A stretch of DNA of 56,548 nt from the NCBI RefSeq assembly GCF_023336755.1, contig NZ_JALZWP010000018.1, positions 1-56,548 of the forward strand, read 5' to 3'. The notes beneath the pieces were generated by a model. It was not told where the DNA came from and did no database searches. It saw only the letters and a list, made by a program, of their open reading frames with translations. Made by a program: the position numbers and the translations under genes. This DNA comes from Roseinatronobacter domitianus (lineage in GTDB: Bacteria > Pseudomonadota > Alphaproteobacteria > Rhodobacterales > Rhodobacteraceae). This document shows positions 15,926 through 24,818 of the stretch, one piece after another. Numbering within the stretch: the stretch's first letter is position 1; each line of letters starts with the position of its first letter.

Positions 15926-17996
15926 AATCGAGATGGATGAGCTCGACAAGAAGCTTAACACTGCCTTTGACGGCAAGGTTGTTCGCAAGGACCTGCTACA
16001 TCGGATTAAGAAAGGTACAAATGTTCCTACTTTTGTGCTCGAGTTTTTGCTGGCCCGGTACTGTGCCAGCAACGAACCAGCCGAAATTCAAGCTGGTATG
16101 GAGGCTGTGCTTGCGACCTTGGACGAGAACTATGTTCGTCCCGACGAAGCTAATGCAGCTCAATCCCGTGTTGCAACAAAAGGTAAGCATAAGTTTATTG
16201 ACAAGGTACACGTCCGTTACGTTGAAAAGGATAAGAGGCACTGGGCAGCGCTCGAGAACTTTGGGTCACAGAAGGTTGCAATAGCGGAAAAATTTTATCG
16301 TGACATTGACCGACTACTCGAGGGCGGGATTTGGGCGGAAGTGGTTATTGCCCATAACGATATCGACGAGGATAAATACGCGTTCTACGTCGAAGATCTT
16401 CGGCCAATTCAGCTTAAGAGGTTTAATTTCGAATCATATTGTGAGGGCCGTAAGGATTTTACACGCGACGACTGGCTGGACGTCATCCTGCGGTCAGTTG
16501 GTCTGGAGCCAATGAAGCTTACTCCACGTGTTAAGCTACATTTCATTGCTCGCTTGGCTCCGTTGGTGGAGGCAAATTTCAACTTCGTTGAGCTCGGTCC
16601 GCGTGGCACTGGAAAATCATACTTCTTCAGTGAGTTTTCTCCATACTCAACGCTGATAAGCGGTGGACAGGCAACCAAGGCAACGCTGTTCTACAACAAT
16701 GCACGCGGCAAGATTGGTTTAGTTGGCTTCTGGGACACAGTTGCCTTTGACGAGGTCGGAGGCATTAAGGTCAAGGATCCAGATACTATACAGATAATGA
16801 AAGATTATATGGCCAATGGCCGTTTTTCACGTGGTGCCGAGATCATCGCAAACGCAAGCATGGCATTCATTGGGAATATAGATCAATCAATAGAACAAAT
16901 CGTAAGATCAAGCGAACATGATCTATTCCTTCCGCTCCCGCCACAGTTCGACTTGGCAGTGATGGATCGCTTTGCTTGCTATCTGCCCGGATGGGAAATG
17001 CCGAAGAACAGTAGCGCATATCTGACGGGCCGCTTTGGCCTGATCACGGACTACCTGGCTGAGGCCTTCCACTATCAACTCAAACATAACAATCGCTACG
17101 AGGAAGTGAGCAGTCGCCTTAAGCTCGGCAATGCCGTAGAGGGTCGCGATGAAAAGGGAATCAAGAAAACGGTTTGTGCATTTCTAAAAATTCTTCACCC
17201 GGGCGCGCCAGCAAGCGACAAAGAGTTCCACGAATATGCTGAATATGCGATTGAATGTCGTCGACGCGTGAAAGAGCAGATGAACAAGAGGAAGCCCGAT
17301 GACGAATTCGCACTGATTGATCTCTCTTACTTCGATGCATCAGGCGAAGAAAAGGTGGTCCACTGCCCAGAAACTAGGGGCATCTCAGCAACACTTGAAC
17401 CCAGTCGACGCCGCTTGTCAGGGGGCGATGATTCGAGCAGTTTCGCTAGCGTTTCTTTGCCTAAAGAACTTACACGCTCAGTTCATGAAGAATCCGTTGC
17501 AGTCGAAAACTCCATAAGCGAGATTGAAGAGCAGCACTACACCATCAGTTACGGGGATACAGGGCATACCTATGAGTCGATCCTTGGACCCTACTTAACA
17601 AAGGCCACAGAAATAGTTATCGAAGATCCTTACATACGAGCGCCACATCAAATTGCTAATTTTGTGCGATTTTGTGAAACTGCGGTAAAATGTCCAACCC
17701 TCAGAAATATTCAACTTATAACCAGCTACGATGAAAAGACAGATTTGGCATTGCTCAATGAGAAAATAGATGAGCTAAAGCAAAGTCTGCTTGAGATAGA
17801 CGTGGTGCTCACTGTCACGCTCAACGAGGTTCTTCATGATCGGGAAATTCGATTAGATAATGGATGGACAGTCAAGATTGGTCGTGGGCTTGATTTTTAT
17901 CAAAAGCCTGATAGCTGGTTTACAATCGGCGCCAACGATTATTCTTTACGTCGCTGTCTTGAAACAAAGGTTGATATCTTCAGGACATCGCGTTGA
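15915..17996 (+). CDS. brxL: BREX AAA+ protein BrxL with MIT_C-like C-terminal domain
   Basis: 693 residues. The N-terminal domain (about 1-220) and AAA+ core are typical: Walker A GPRGTGKS at 228-235 and Walker B VAFDEVGG with D279-E280. After a linker (about 470-545) the last 150 residues read YESILGPYLTKATEI, VIEDPYIRAPHQIANFVRF, LHDREIRLDNGW, TVKIGRGLDFYQKP and CLETKVDIF. I recognise this as the phospholipase D-like MIT C-terminal domain of eukaryotic MITD1. No Lon GDSAG-type serine motif is visible. BrxL in type 1 BREX is needed for defence but not methylation. Codon use is AT-rich compared with pglZ. Confidence 0.9.
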   Translation: MQFEIEMDELDKKLNTAFDGKVVRKDLLHRIKKGTNVPTFVLEFLLARYCASNEPAEIQAGMEAVLATLDENYVRPDEANAAQSRVATKGKHKFIDKVHVRYVEKDKRHWAALENFGSQKVAIAEKFYRDIDRLLEGGIWAEVVIAHNDIDEDKYAFYVEDLRPIQLKRFNFESYCEGRKDFTRDDWLDVILRSVGLEPMKLTPRVKLHFIARLAPLVEANFNFVELGPRGTGKSYFFSEFSPYSTLISGGQATKATLFYNNARGKIGLVGFWDTVAFDEVGGIKVKDPDTIQIMKDYMANGRFSRGAEIIANASMAFIGNIDQSIEQIVRSSEHDLFLPLPPQFDLAVMDRFACYLPGWEMPKNSSAYLTGRFGLITDYLAEAFHYQLKHNNRYEEVSSRLKLGNAVEGRDEKGIKKTVCAFLKILHPGAPASDKEFHEYAEYAIECRRRVKEQMNKRKPDDEFALIDLSYFDASGEEKVVHCPETRGISATLEPSRRRLSGGDDSSSFASVSLPKELTRSVHEESVAVENSISEIEEQHYTISYGDTGHTYESILGPYLTKATEIVIEDPYIRAPHQIANFVRFCETAVKCPTLRNIQLITSYDEKTDLALLNEKIDELKQSLLEIDVVLTVTLNEVLHDREIRLDNGWTVKIGRGLDFYQKPDSWFTIGANDYSLRRCLETKVDIFRTSR

Positions 17997-18006
17997 GTCT
18001 GGAGAA

Positions 18007-18237
18007 ATGGGTCTTTCTCCTGTCTACCTGCTTCACTGGGTGCAGCTTCTTGAGCGCCATGTCAGCGCGCTGGTTCAGATGATGAAGCTGCGCCATCCTG
18101 ATGACGCTGACGATCTGACGGATCTGGAGCGCGTCTGGCAGGGCGAGGTGGAAGAGATGCATGCCGCGGTGTTGCGCAGGGACAGTTCGTTTTTCGAACA
18201 GCGCGAACAACGGGTCAGTAAGCGGCGGGGTGTGTGA
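18007..18237 (+). CDS. small helical protein downstream of brxL, unknown function
   Basis: 76 residues from ATG 18007, ten bases after the brxL stop, with GGAG close upstream (18000-18004 region). The longer frame from 17860 lies within brxL and is not needed. The sequence is helical and charged (YLLHWVQLLERHVSALVQMM; DLTDLERVWQGEVEEMHAAV), with no recognised family. The stop directly abuts the next gene's ATG (TGA-ATG at 18235-18240), so the two are probably translated together. Position suggests a BREX-linked accessory, but that is inference. Confidence 0.6.
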   Translation: MGLSPVYLLHWVQLLERHVSALVQMMKLRHPDDADDLTDLERVWQGEVEEMHAAVLRRDSSFFEQREQRVSKRRGV

Positions 18238-19257
18238 ATGGCTTTCCGCTTCTGGCGTCGGGTGCGCCTTGCCCCCGGTGTCACGCTGAACCTGTCTAAA
18301 TCCAACGCATCATTGTCGTTTGGGCCGCGTGGCGCGGAATACACAATCAGCCCGCGCGGAAATCGCGCGACAGCGGGTCTGCCGGGGACGGGGCTGTTCT
18401 ACACCGTCCATGACCGTAAGCGCGCCGGGCGCGGTGGGGCTGCCCCCGCGCCATCCGTGCCGCAGCGCGACCGGTTGAAGCTGGGCTTCTTCCAGCGGCT
18501 GATGACCCCGGCGGAGGAAAAGCGCTTTATCGACGGCATCCGCGCGCTGAATGACGGGGATCAGGACGCGGCGCTGGCCGCGCTTGAAGAGGCGGGCGAT
18601 CTGCCCGATGCCGCCTGGATGGCCGGGATGATCCGACTGCGGCGAGAGGAATTGGACCTTGCCAGAGCACATTTCGAACACGCGTTGGCCCGCCTCGGGG
18701 ATCTCGGCACGCTGTTTGCGAAATATGAGATCGGCGCGCAAGCCAGCCTGCCGATCACCAGCGATATCTTCGCCCACATCTTCCCGCGTGAACGCGGCAC
18801 GCGGCTGGCGCTGGTGGAAATCGCGCAGCTACAAGGTCGCCACGCAGACGCCATGGCCAATGTTGAGCGCCTTTTGCAGATCGATGCGACTGATCCGGTG
18901 GTGGTGCTCTCCTTCGCAGAGCTGGCGCTCGACACCACGGATGACCGCGCGCTGATGGACCGCGTGGTCCGCGCCACTGTGCATGTCGAAAACGAAACCC
19001 CGGTTGATACGGCGATCCTGCTCTACCGTGGCCGGGCACTTTCCGCACTTGGTATGCCGGATGCTGCGATCGATGTGTTCACATTGGCCAATCGCCGTCG
19101 TAAGGACCGGCCCGAGGGCTTGTTGCATCAGATCCGCTATGACCGTGCGGTTCTTTATGAGCAGGTTGGGCGTGCGGCGCAGGCACGGCGCGAGTTTGAA
19201 CGCCTTTATGCTGAAGATCACGAATTGGAAGATGTTCGCGCAAGGCTGAACCTATGA
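18238..19257 (+). CDS. DUF4236 domain protein with TPR-like repeats
   Basis: 339 residues. The first 60 residues (FRFWRRVRLAPGVTLNLSKS, SLSFGPRGAEYTISPRGN, GLPGTGLFYT) are a clear DUF4236 domain, a short beta-rich module of unknown function. Residues about 90-339 form TPR-like helical hairpins with recurring A/L positions (ARAHFEHALARLGDLGTLF; LYRGRALSALGMPDAAIDV; DRAVLYEQVGRAAQARREF). No catalytic motif is seen. It abuts the preceding small gene without a gap and is followed by 116 bp before mcrB, so it joins the BREX and McrBC blocks. It may act as a protein-interaction adaptor; the function is unknown. Confidence 0.82.
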   Translation: MAFRFWRRVRLAPGVTLNLSKSNASLSFGPRGAEYTISPRGNRATAGLPGTGLFYTVHDRKRAGRGGAAPAPSVPQRDRLKLGFFQRLMTPAEEKRFIDGIRALNDGDQDAALAALEEAGDLPDAAWMAGMIRLRREELDLARAHFEHALARLGDLGTLFAKYEIGAQASLPITSDIFAHIFPRERGTRLALVEIAQLQGRHADAMANVERLLQIDATDPVVVLSFAELALDTTDDRALMDRVVRATVHVENETPVDTAILLYRGRALSALGMPDAAIDVFTLANRRRKDRPEGLLHQIRYDRAVLYEQVGRAAQARREFERLYAEDHELEDVRARLNL

Positions 19258-19373
19258 CAACGGGTTCCAACGGAATGATCGTGCAATATGACTTTCACAT
19301 ACTTTGGCAGATTACCGCATCAGACGCGATAAACAGCCATGTGAAATGAGAATTTAAGGAAGGGCTAGAATAC

Positions 19374-22187
19374 TTGGCGAGGTTTAATCCACATCATGAT
19401 AACAGCAAGCTCTACCCCGCGATGCGCGAATTCGCGATGGAGTGCTTGTTGCGCGATGGGTCGGTGTTGCGGCCGGGTCAAGCGCTCTGGACGCCCGAGA
19501 ACCTGGACGAACTTGATCGGTCCTTCGTCCAGAACCCCGATGAAGGGGAGGGCACATATTATGTCAAACTGGGGCAACAAGTCGCGCAGGGATCGCCTGA
19601 CAGTCGAAAGCTGATGGCAGAGCTACATTGGCTACTTTTTGCGTTTCCAAGTGATATTACGCCGTCAACGAAGGAAGAGCGGGTCCGTGAAATCTGGTCC
19701 TGGTCGGGTGAAGATTTGCCCGATGCCGTGCCTTCCCTCGATCATGCTATTCTCGAAGGTCTTGGTCATACCGGGCAAGCCTACAACAACCACCGCTGGC
19801 GCGAACTGAGCTTTGTAATCGGCGCGCTGCAGCGCTGGAAAAAAATGCCCTTGGAGCAAAGGGAAGAGGCCCTTGCGCAGTCTGACCGGTTCACAGCATT
19901 TCTGGACGATGCGCCGGGCGTTGAGGGCCGGCAATTGCGCCATATCCTACCGCATCTTCTGTTTCCTGACGAATTCGAGCGCATTTCCAGCCCGCGCCAT
20001 AAGCGTGAAATCCTCGAAGGCTTCGGCGTCGCGCCCCGTCGCGAGGTTAACAAGATGGACACTGCTTCACTTGATGCGGCGATTTTCAATTTGCGCAAGA
20101 AGCTGGAGACTGAGCACGGTAGGGAAATCGATTTCTACGAGCCGGATATTGAGGGCAATTGGCGAGACCGCGGCGCAACCTATCTGATCAGTTGGAACCC
20201 GACGCGTTGGGAATGGCCGTCCTTCGCAGATGATCGGGAGGTCACGATCGAGGGCAGGACTGTCACGCATCGCTGGCGAACCAGTTCAAAGAAACCCAAA
20301 GTTGATGATCGTGTGTACCTGCTTCGCACAGGGCAGGAACCGCGCGGGGTCATCGCACGCGGTAGAGTGGCCAAGACCCCCTATCCCGACGCACATTGGG
20401 ACGAGGCGAAGGCGCAAAACGGAGAGACAACTGATTTCATCGATGTTGAATTCGAGGATATCCGTGATCCTGCGAAGGATGCATTCGTGCCTGGCGAGCT
20501 CTTGGCCAGCAAGATAGCAGGGCAGGACTGGAGCCCGCAATCGTCGGGTATTGTCATCAAACCAGCTGCGGTCCGTGCGTTGGATCGCCTGTGGGAAGCG
20601 GCAGAGCCCGCGCAGGCAGTGGTCGACACGACAGCGACGGGAGGCGGCGCTATGGCGCAAAACCTTATCCTTTATGGTCCGCCAGGCACCGGAAAAACCT
20701 TCAGCTCTGCGGCAGAAGCTGTCCGTCTGTGCGGCGAACTGGTGCCGACTGATCGCGACGCGCTGATGGAAGTCTATGACCGTCTGCTGGCCGAAGGTCG
20801 GATCGAATTCGTGACATTTCACCAGTCGATGGCATATGAAGATTTCGTCGAAGGGCGGCAGCCCATGACCGGATCTGAGGACGACGAAGGCGCGGCTTCG
20901 ACGGGGTTCAGACTGGAAACCGTGCCCGGGACTTTTCGACGTATCGCCAAGCGCGCCGAGACCAGCCGAGGGCGCGCGTCAAGCGCAGACAGCCTGAAGC
21001 TGGCAGGACGGCAAGTGTTCAAGATGTCGATCGGCGAGGCCAATAATCACGAAGACGCACATCTCTTCGAGGATGCGATCAAGGGCGGCTACGCGGTTCT
21101 CGGATTTGAAGATATCGACTGGAGCGACCGGAAATTTGAGGCTCGGGAGGCCTTCATCGAGGCCTGCAAGGCTCAGGGCGAACACAACGCGAATGTTGAT
21201 GCCCGGTCTGGTGTTGTCCAGATGCCGTTCATCTTCCGCAACTGGGTGCGCAAGGGCGATATTGTCGTCGTTTCAAAGGGCAACGCCCTGTTCAGAGCTA
21301 TCGGCGTCTTCACGGGCGACTACGAATTCTGTCCCAGACCGGAAGGGGACTATGGTCATCGAAGGACCGTGCAATGGATTTGGGTGGATCGGGAGGGCGC
21401 TCCGGTCGAGGAAATCTACACGCGCCGGTTCATGCAGAAATCAATTTACATGCTGTTTGACAGCGAACTGAACGTGCCTGCTCTCGAGCGCTATATGAAC
21501 AGCCAGCAGGTTGAAGGCACGGCTGATCCGGAGCCCTTCGTCCTGATCATCGACGAGATCAACCGCGCCAACATCTCGAAGGTATTCGGGGAATTGATAA
21601 CGCTGCTGGAGCCAGACAAACGGCTCGGCCAGCCAAATCAGATCAAGGTCCGCCTGCCGTATTCCGGAGACGAATTCGGGGCGGTGTCGAACCTGCACAT
21701 CCTTGGCACGATGAACACGGCCGACCGCTCAATCGCGCTGCTGGACACGGCATTGCGGCGGCGTTTCACCTTCCGTGAGCTGATGCCCGATCCGGCCGTT
21801 CTTAAAGACGCAGCGGAGCGCACCAATATCAATTTGCCCAAGCTACTGACCACGATCAATGATCGCATCGAGTACCTCTATGACCGCGAGCATCAGATCG
21901 GGCATGCCTATTTCACTGGCTGCGAAACACGGGCCGATGTCGACGAGGTCATGCGCCACAAGGTGATCCCGCTTCTGGCCGAGTATTTCTTCGAGGATTG
22001 GGCCAGGATCGCCGCAGTGCTGGGGGACCTGGAAACGCATGACCGCGACATCAGCGGTGGGTTTCTGAACCGCTCGACCCTGACTGCACCGCCGGGACTC
22101 GATAACGGTGAGGCTCTGCCGCGCTTTCGTTGGTCGGTTCGCAGTGTCGAAGAGGGCTTCAGCTATACGCGGCTGCTGGGCCCATGA
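19374..22187 (+). CDS. mcrB: McrB-type AAA+ GTPase with PUA/EVE-like reader domains
   Basis: 937 residues from TTG 19374 (AAGGAAGG about ten bases upstream). Walker A LYGPPGTGKTF (G435-T442), Walker B LIIDEINRAN (D727-E728) and the McrB signature MNTADRS at 780-786 identify the motor subunit of McrBC. Residues about 270-365 (YLISWNPTRWEW; PKVDDRVYLLRTG; EPRGVIARGRV; HWDEAK) resemble an EVE/PUA-like modified-base reader. A second such segment (about 546-690: VFKMSIGEANN; RKGDIVVVSKGN; FRAIGVFTGDYEF) is inserted between the ATPase motifs. McrB binds modified DNA and drives translocation for McrC cleavage. Its stop overlaps mcrC. Confidence 0.9.
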   Translation: MARFNPHHDNSKLYPAMREFAMECLLRDGSVLRPGQALWTPENLDELDRSFVQNPDEGEGTYYVKLGQQVAQGSPDSRKLMAELHWLLFAFPSDITPSTKEERVREIWSWSGEDLPDAVPSLDHAILEGLGHTGQAYNNHRWRELSFVIGALQRWKKMPLEQREEALAQSDRFTAFLDDAPGVEGRQLRHILPHLLFPDEFERISSPRHKREILEGFGVAPRREVNKMDTASLDAAIFNLRKKLETEHGREIDFYEPDIEGNWRDRGATYLISWNPTRWEWPSFADDREVTIEGRTVTHRWRTSSKKPKVDDRVYLLRTGQEPRGVIARGRVAKTPYPDAHWDEAKAQNGETTDFIDVEFEDIRDPAKDAFVPGELLASKIAGQDWSPQSSGIVIKPAAVRALDRLWEAAEPAQAVVDTTATGGGAMAQNLILYGPPGTGKTFSSAAEAVRLCGELVPTDRDALMEVYDRLLAEGRIEFVTFHQSMAYEDFVEGRQPMTGSEDDEGAASTGFRLETVPGTFRRIAKRAETSRGRASSADSLKLAGRQVFKMSIGEANNHEDAHLFEDAIKGGYAVLGFEDIDWSDRKFEAREAFIEACKAQGEHNANVDARSGVVQMPFIFRNWVRKGDIVVVSKGNALFRAIGVFTGDYEFCPRPEGDYGHRRTVQWIWVDREGAPVEEIYTRRFMQKSIYMLFDSELNVPALERYMNSQQVEGTADPEPFVLIIDEINRANISKVFGELITLLEPDKRLGQPNQIKVRLPYSGDEFGAVSNLHILGTMNTADRSIALLDTALRRRFTFRELMPDPAVLKDAAERTNINLPKLLTTINDRIEYLYDREHQIGHAYFTGCETRADVDEVMRHKVIPLLAEYFFEDWARIAAVLGDLETHDRDISGGFLNRSTLTAPPGLDNGEALPRFRWSVRSVEEGFSYTRLLGP

Positions 22188-23488
22188 TCCGTCGCACCCT
22201 TCGCGAATGGCAGCGCATCAGCTACGGCGATGATGAGCACACGATCCTCGAGACACATGCTGACCGGATTGCGGCCATCGCGCAGCGGTCTGCTTTCGCA
22301 GGCCGCGGAGGTGAAGGCGTACTGGAGCATGGCCGCAAGAGCCTGCGCGCGCGGGGCGTGGTCGGTGTCATCGCAGCGCCGGGATGCCAACTCGAAATCC
22401 TGCCGAAGATCGAAGGGCTGGGTGAACGCGAACCAGATGAGGCCGACCTGCGCAGACGGCTCATCCACATGCTGGGTGTCGTGCATGACCTACCCATCGA
22501 TGTGGGATCCATGACGCAGCTTGGCTCGCAGCGCGACACCGTGCTCGAATTGCTGATCCGGCTGTTCTGTCGGCGGCTTGCCGATGCTGTGCGCCAGGGG
22601 ATGCCCCGGCGCTATCTGGAGCATGAAGACGATCTGCCTTCGCTGCGCGGGCGGCTGGATGTCACACGGCAATTCTCACGACACGCAGTTGCACCCCAGA
22701 AGCTGGCTTGCCGTTTCGATGACCTTTCCCCCGACATCGCCCTAAATCGGGTAATGCGCGCCGCTATTGCACGACTGCTGGGTCTGGCTCAGGCCCCCGA
22801 CAATCAGCGGATGCTGCGCGAACTCAGCTTCGCCTATGCCGATGTCACCGATGTGCCGGTAAAGGCATTGCGCTGGGATCTGATCACCCTTGATCGCACG
22901 AACCAACGCTGGCGCGATCTTCTCGCCTTCGCTCGGCTGTTCCTGTCAGACCGGCATCAGCAGACCAGCGCAGGATCGATCGATGGTCACGCCCTTCTTT
23001 TTGAGATGAACACCCTTTTCGAGAACTATGTCGCCCGTTTGCTGCCCCGCGCCCTGGCTGGCAGCGGTCTGCGGGTCGTCGCGCAAGGTGGTCATCGCGA
23101 CTGCCTGTTTGAAGGGGAGACGGGTCGTTTTCGGACGAAGCCCGATGTAATCATCCGCGAGGGCGAGCGTGTCGTGATGGTCATCGATACGAAATGGAAG
23201 CGGATGACACCGCAGATCGACGATCCGAAACAGGGCGTCAGCCAGGGGGATGTCTATCAACTGATGGCCTACAGCCAGCTCTACAATTGCCCGAATGTCA
23301 TGCTGCTCTATCCGCATCATGGTGCGCTTCCAGCCGATCCGGTGTTCACAAGATATGCGATCGGCGCGAAAAACGCTGCTGTAACCCTGTCTATTGCCAC
23401 ATTGGACGTTACCGGACCATCGCGTCGGCATATTGAAGAGCTGAAGCGGCTGACTGATCTCTGCCATTCGGCAGCTACGCCAGCTTGA
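22184..23488 (+). CDS. mcrC: McrC-type PD-(D/E)xK endonuclease
   Basis: 434 residues from ATG 22184, overlapping the mcrB stop (ATGA). The C-terminal nuclease motif is RTKPDVIIREGERVVMVIDT then KWK (D321, D335, K337), with GDVYQLMAYSQLY helping form the fold. The N-terminal half (REWQRISYG; LRARGVVGVIAAPGCQLEIL PK-type strands) is the McrC-specific dimerisation and McrB-contact region. Together with McrB it cuts DNA carrying modified bases, a defence against phages with modified genomes. It is the last gene of the island before the convergent prophage. Confidence 0.93.
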   Translation: MIRRTLREWQRISYGDDEHTILETHADRIAAIAQRSAFAGRGGEGVLEHGRKSLRARGVVGVIAAPGCQLEILPKIEGLGEREPDEADLRRRLIHMLGVVHDLPIDVGSMTQLGSQRDTVLELLIRLFCRRLADAVRQGMPRRYLEHEDDLPSLRGRLDVTRQFSRHAVAPQKLACRFDDLSPDIALNRVMRAAIARLLGLAQAPDNQRMLRELSFAYADVTDVPVKALRWDLITLDRTNQRWRDLLAFARLFLSDRHQQTSAGSIDGHALLFEMNTLFENYVARLLPRALAGSGLRVVAQGGHRDCLFEGETGRFRTKPDVIIREGERVVMVIDTKWKRMTPQIDDPKQGVSQGDVYQLMAYSQLYNCPNVMLLYPHHGALPADPVFTRYAIGAKNAAVTLSIATLDVTGPSRRHIEELKRLTDLCHSAATPA

Positions 23489-23560
23489 AACATGTATAGC
23501 TGTTGTTGAACCTAATCCAACCTGGTCGGGTTTTGATCAATTCGGGCTTTCTCTTCTCGG

Positions 23561-23785
23561 TCACCGACAGTCCCGCGCTTGATCTCGCAGGACGGTGTAA
23601 TCTGCGAGCCAGTTCGCGATCATCGACCCCTCCGGCAGCGCGCCCAACTCCGCCGCTACCTTTGTCTGCTCAGCCCGGCTATATTCCACCACCGGCGGAC
23701 ACACGCAGGGCGCTGCGTCAAAACTGCCCCCCGCGCAGGCGCTCAAGAAGATCATCCCGGCTGCGAGGGCGGCGCGCGGCTGCAT
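23561..23785 (-). CDS. Rz1-like outer-membrane spanin lipoprotein
   Basis: From ATG 23785 the protein begins MQPRAALAAGMIFLSACAGG, a lipoprotein signal with lipobox LSAC; an alternative ATG at 23809 adds eight residues. About 74 residues in total. The gene overlaps the 3' part of the membrane gene upstream in another frame, the hallmark Rz/Rz1 arrangement of phage lysis cassettes. The spanin pair bridges inner and outer membranes and breaks the outer membrane after endolysin action. The mature chain is unusually helical rather than Pro-rich (YSRAEQTKVAAELGALPEGS). Confidence 0.68.
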   Translation of the reverse strand: MQPRAALAAGMIFLSACAGGSFDAAPCVCPPVVEYSRAEQTKVAAELGALPEGSMIANWLADYTVLRDQARDCR

Positions 23786-23975
23786 CCAGCATCTGGCGTT
23801 GAATGGCATTGATGCGCTCCAGTTGATCCAGCCGTTCGGCGGCGCGCCCAGCGCGCTCGCCTGATCGGCGAAGGTTGAGAATGAACAGGGTCACGGTGAG
23901 CACGACCAGGGCCAAACCAGCCGCCCGCCGCGCCCAGGGACGGGCAAGCAGCCCGACTATGAGGCTGCCCCACAT
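23718..23975 (-). CDS. Rz-like inner-membrane spanin
   Basis: About 85 residues from ATG 23975, overlapping the endolysin stop (TGATG). A single N-terminal membrane segment (AAGLALVVLTVTLFILNL) is followed by a coiled coil (GERAGRAAERLDQLERINAI), as in inner-membrane spanins. The Rz1-like lipoprotein frame begins inside this gene. Named by architecture and position; no family motif is decisive. Confidence 0.65.
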   Translation of the reverse strand: MWGSLIVGLLARPWARRAAGLALVVLTVTLFILNLRRSGERAGRAAERLDQLERINAIQRQMLDAAARRPRSRDDLLERLRGGQF

Positions 23976-24655
23976 CACCGCAGCCCCTTCTGCCAGTCGT
24001 CGACCCGGGCCCAGACTGCCAAGGCAATCCCGCCCAGCGCCAGCATGATGAACAGCCAGCGCAGGGTATCCAGATACGGCACCAGTGGCAGAACAGCGCC
24101 TTGCGCCTCAGCCAGAACTTCTTGGGCCACCTCGACGCCAGCAGCCCCAACCGTGGCCACGCCAGCTGCACCAGTGCCCTTGAGCGTCCGGCTTTCGGCC
24201 AGCACCTCCCGCGCGGGCGGGGTCTCGGATGCAAACGCCGTCGCCCGCACCGGAAACCGTTCACCCCAGCTGCGTGCGGGTCTGAGATCGATATGGATAA
24301 AGCCCGAGCGCGGATAAAAGCCAAAGCCCAGAAACCCTACTTCGCGGGCGGCGGCCTCGAAAGCCACAGGGTCATGGTTGGCCATGGCAATATCAAAGGC
24401 GGTGCCGTCCATATGCTTCGAGCGCGGCGCGCCTTTGACGGCTTTGTTATGGGCGGGCGAGCGATAGGCGGAACGGACGATCAGCGGTTTGCCCAGCCGG
24501 TCGCGCAGGGCTTGCAGTCTGTCCAGCGCCTCCGGATGCAGCTTCAGCTGGCCTGTGCCGCGACAGGCGATTTCAGCGGGCGAGAAGTTCTTCCAGCGCC
24601 AGAGATGGCCGGGCACATCGCGGAAATGGCGGAAGGTGCGGATGGGGTCAGACAT
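23975..24655 (-). CDS. endolysin, peptidase M15 family, with C-terminal membrane anchor
   Basis: 226 residues from ATG 24655 (the longer frame from 24700 lacks support; an AGGAGAG ribosome-binding site precedes 24655). The zinc-peptidase core shows SAYRSPAHNKAVKGAP, SKHMDGTAFDIA (Zn ligands H and D) and GFIHIDLR (second H), typical of D,D-carboxypeptidase-like M15A phage lysins that cut peptidoglycan peptides. The C-terminus carries a hydrophobic segment (LDTLRWLFIMLALGGIALAV), so the enzyme may be membrane-tethered. It sits directly upstream of the spanin pair. Confidence 0.85.
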   Translation of the reverse strand: MSDPIRTFRHFRDVPGHLWRWKNFSPAEIACRGTGQLKLHPEALDRLQALRDRLGKPLIVRSAYRSPAHNKAVKGAPRSKHMDGTAFDIAMANHDPVAFEAAAREVGFLGFGFYPRSGFIHIDLRPARSWGERFPVRATAFASETPPAREVLAESRTLKGTGAAGVATVGAAGVEVAQEVLAEAQGAVLPLVPYLDTLRWLFIMLALGGIALAVWARVDDWQKGLR

Positions 24656-24818
24656 GGGTCTCTCCTGTAAATGGTGGGCATGCGAAATCACCCCGTGCAC
24701 GGGCAGGGGGAATGTGTCGGGAGTTCGGGATCGTCAGTTTCCAGAACGTCGGTGCGCAACGCTGATCGCAGCCTGCGCTGGACGATGCCGTCAGATGGGA
24801 ACAACCGGTAGCCGGTTA

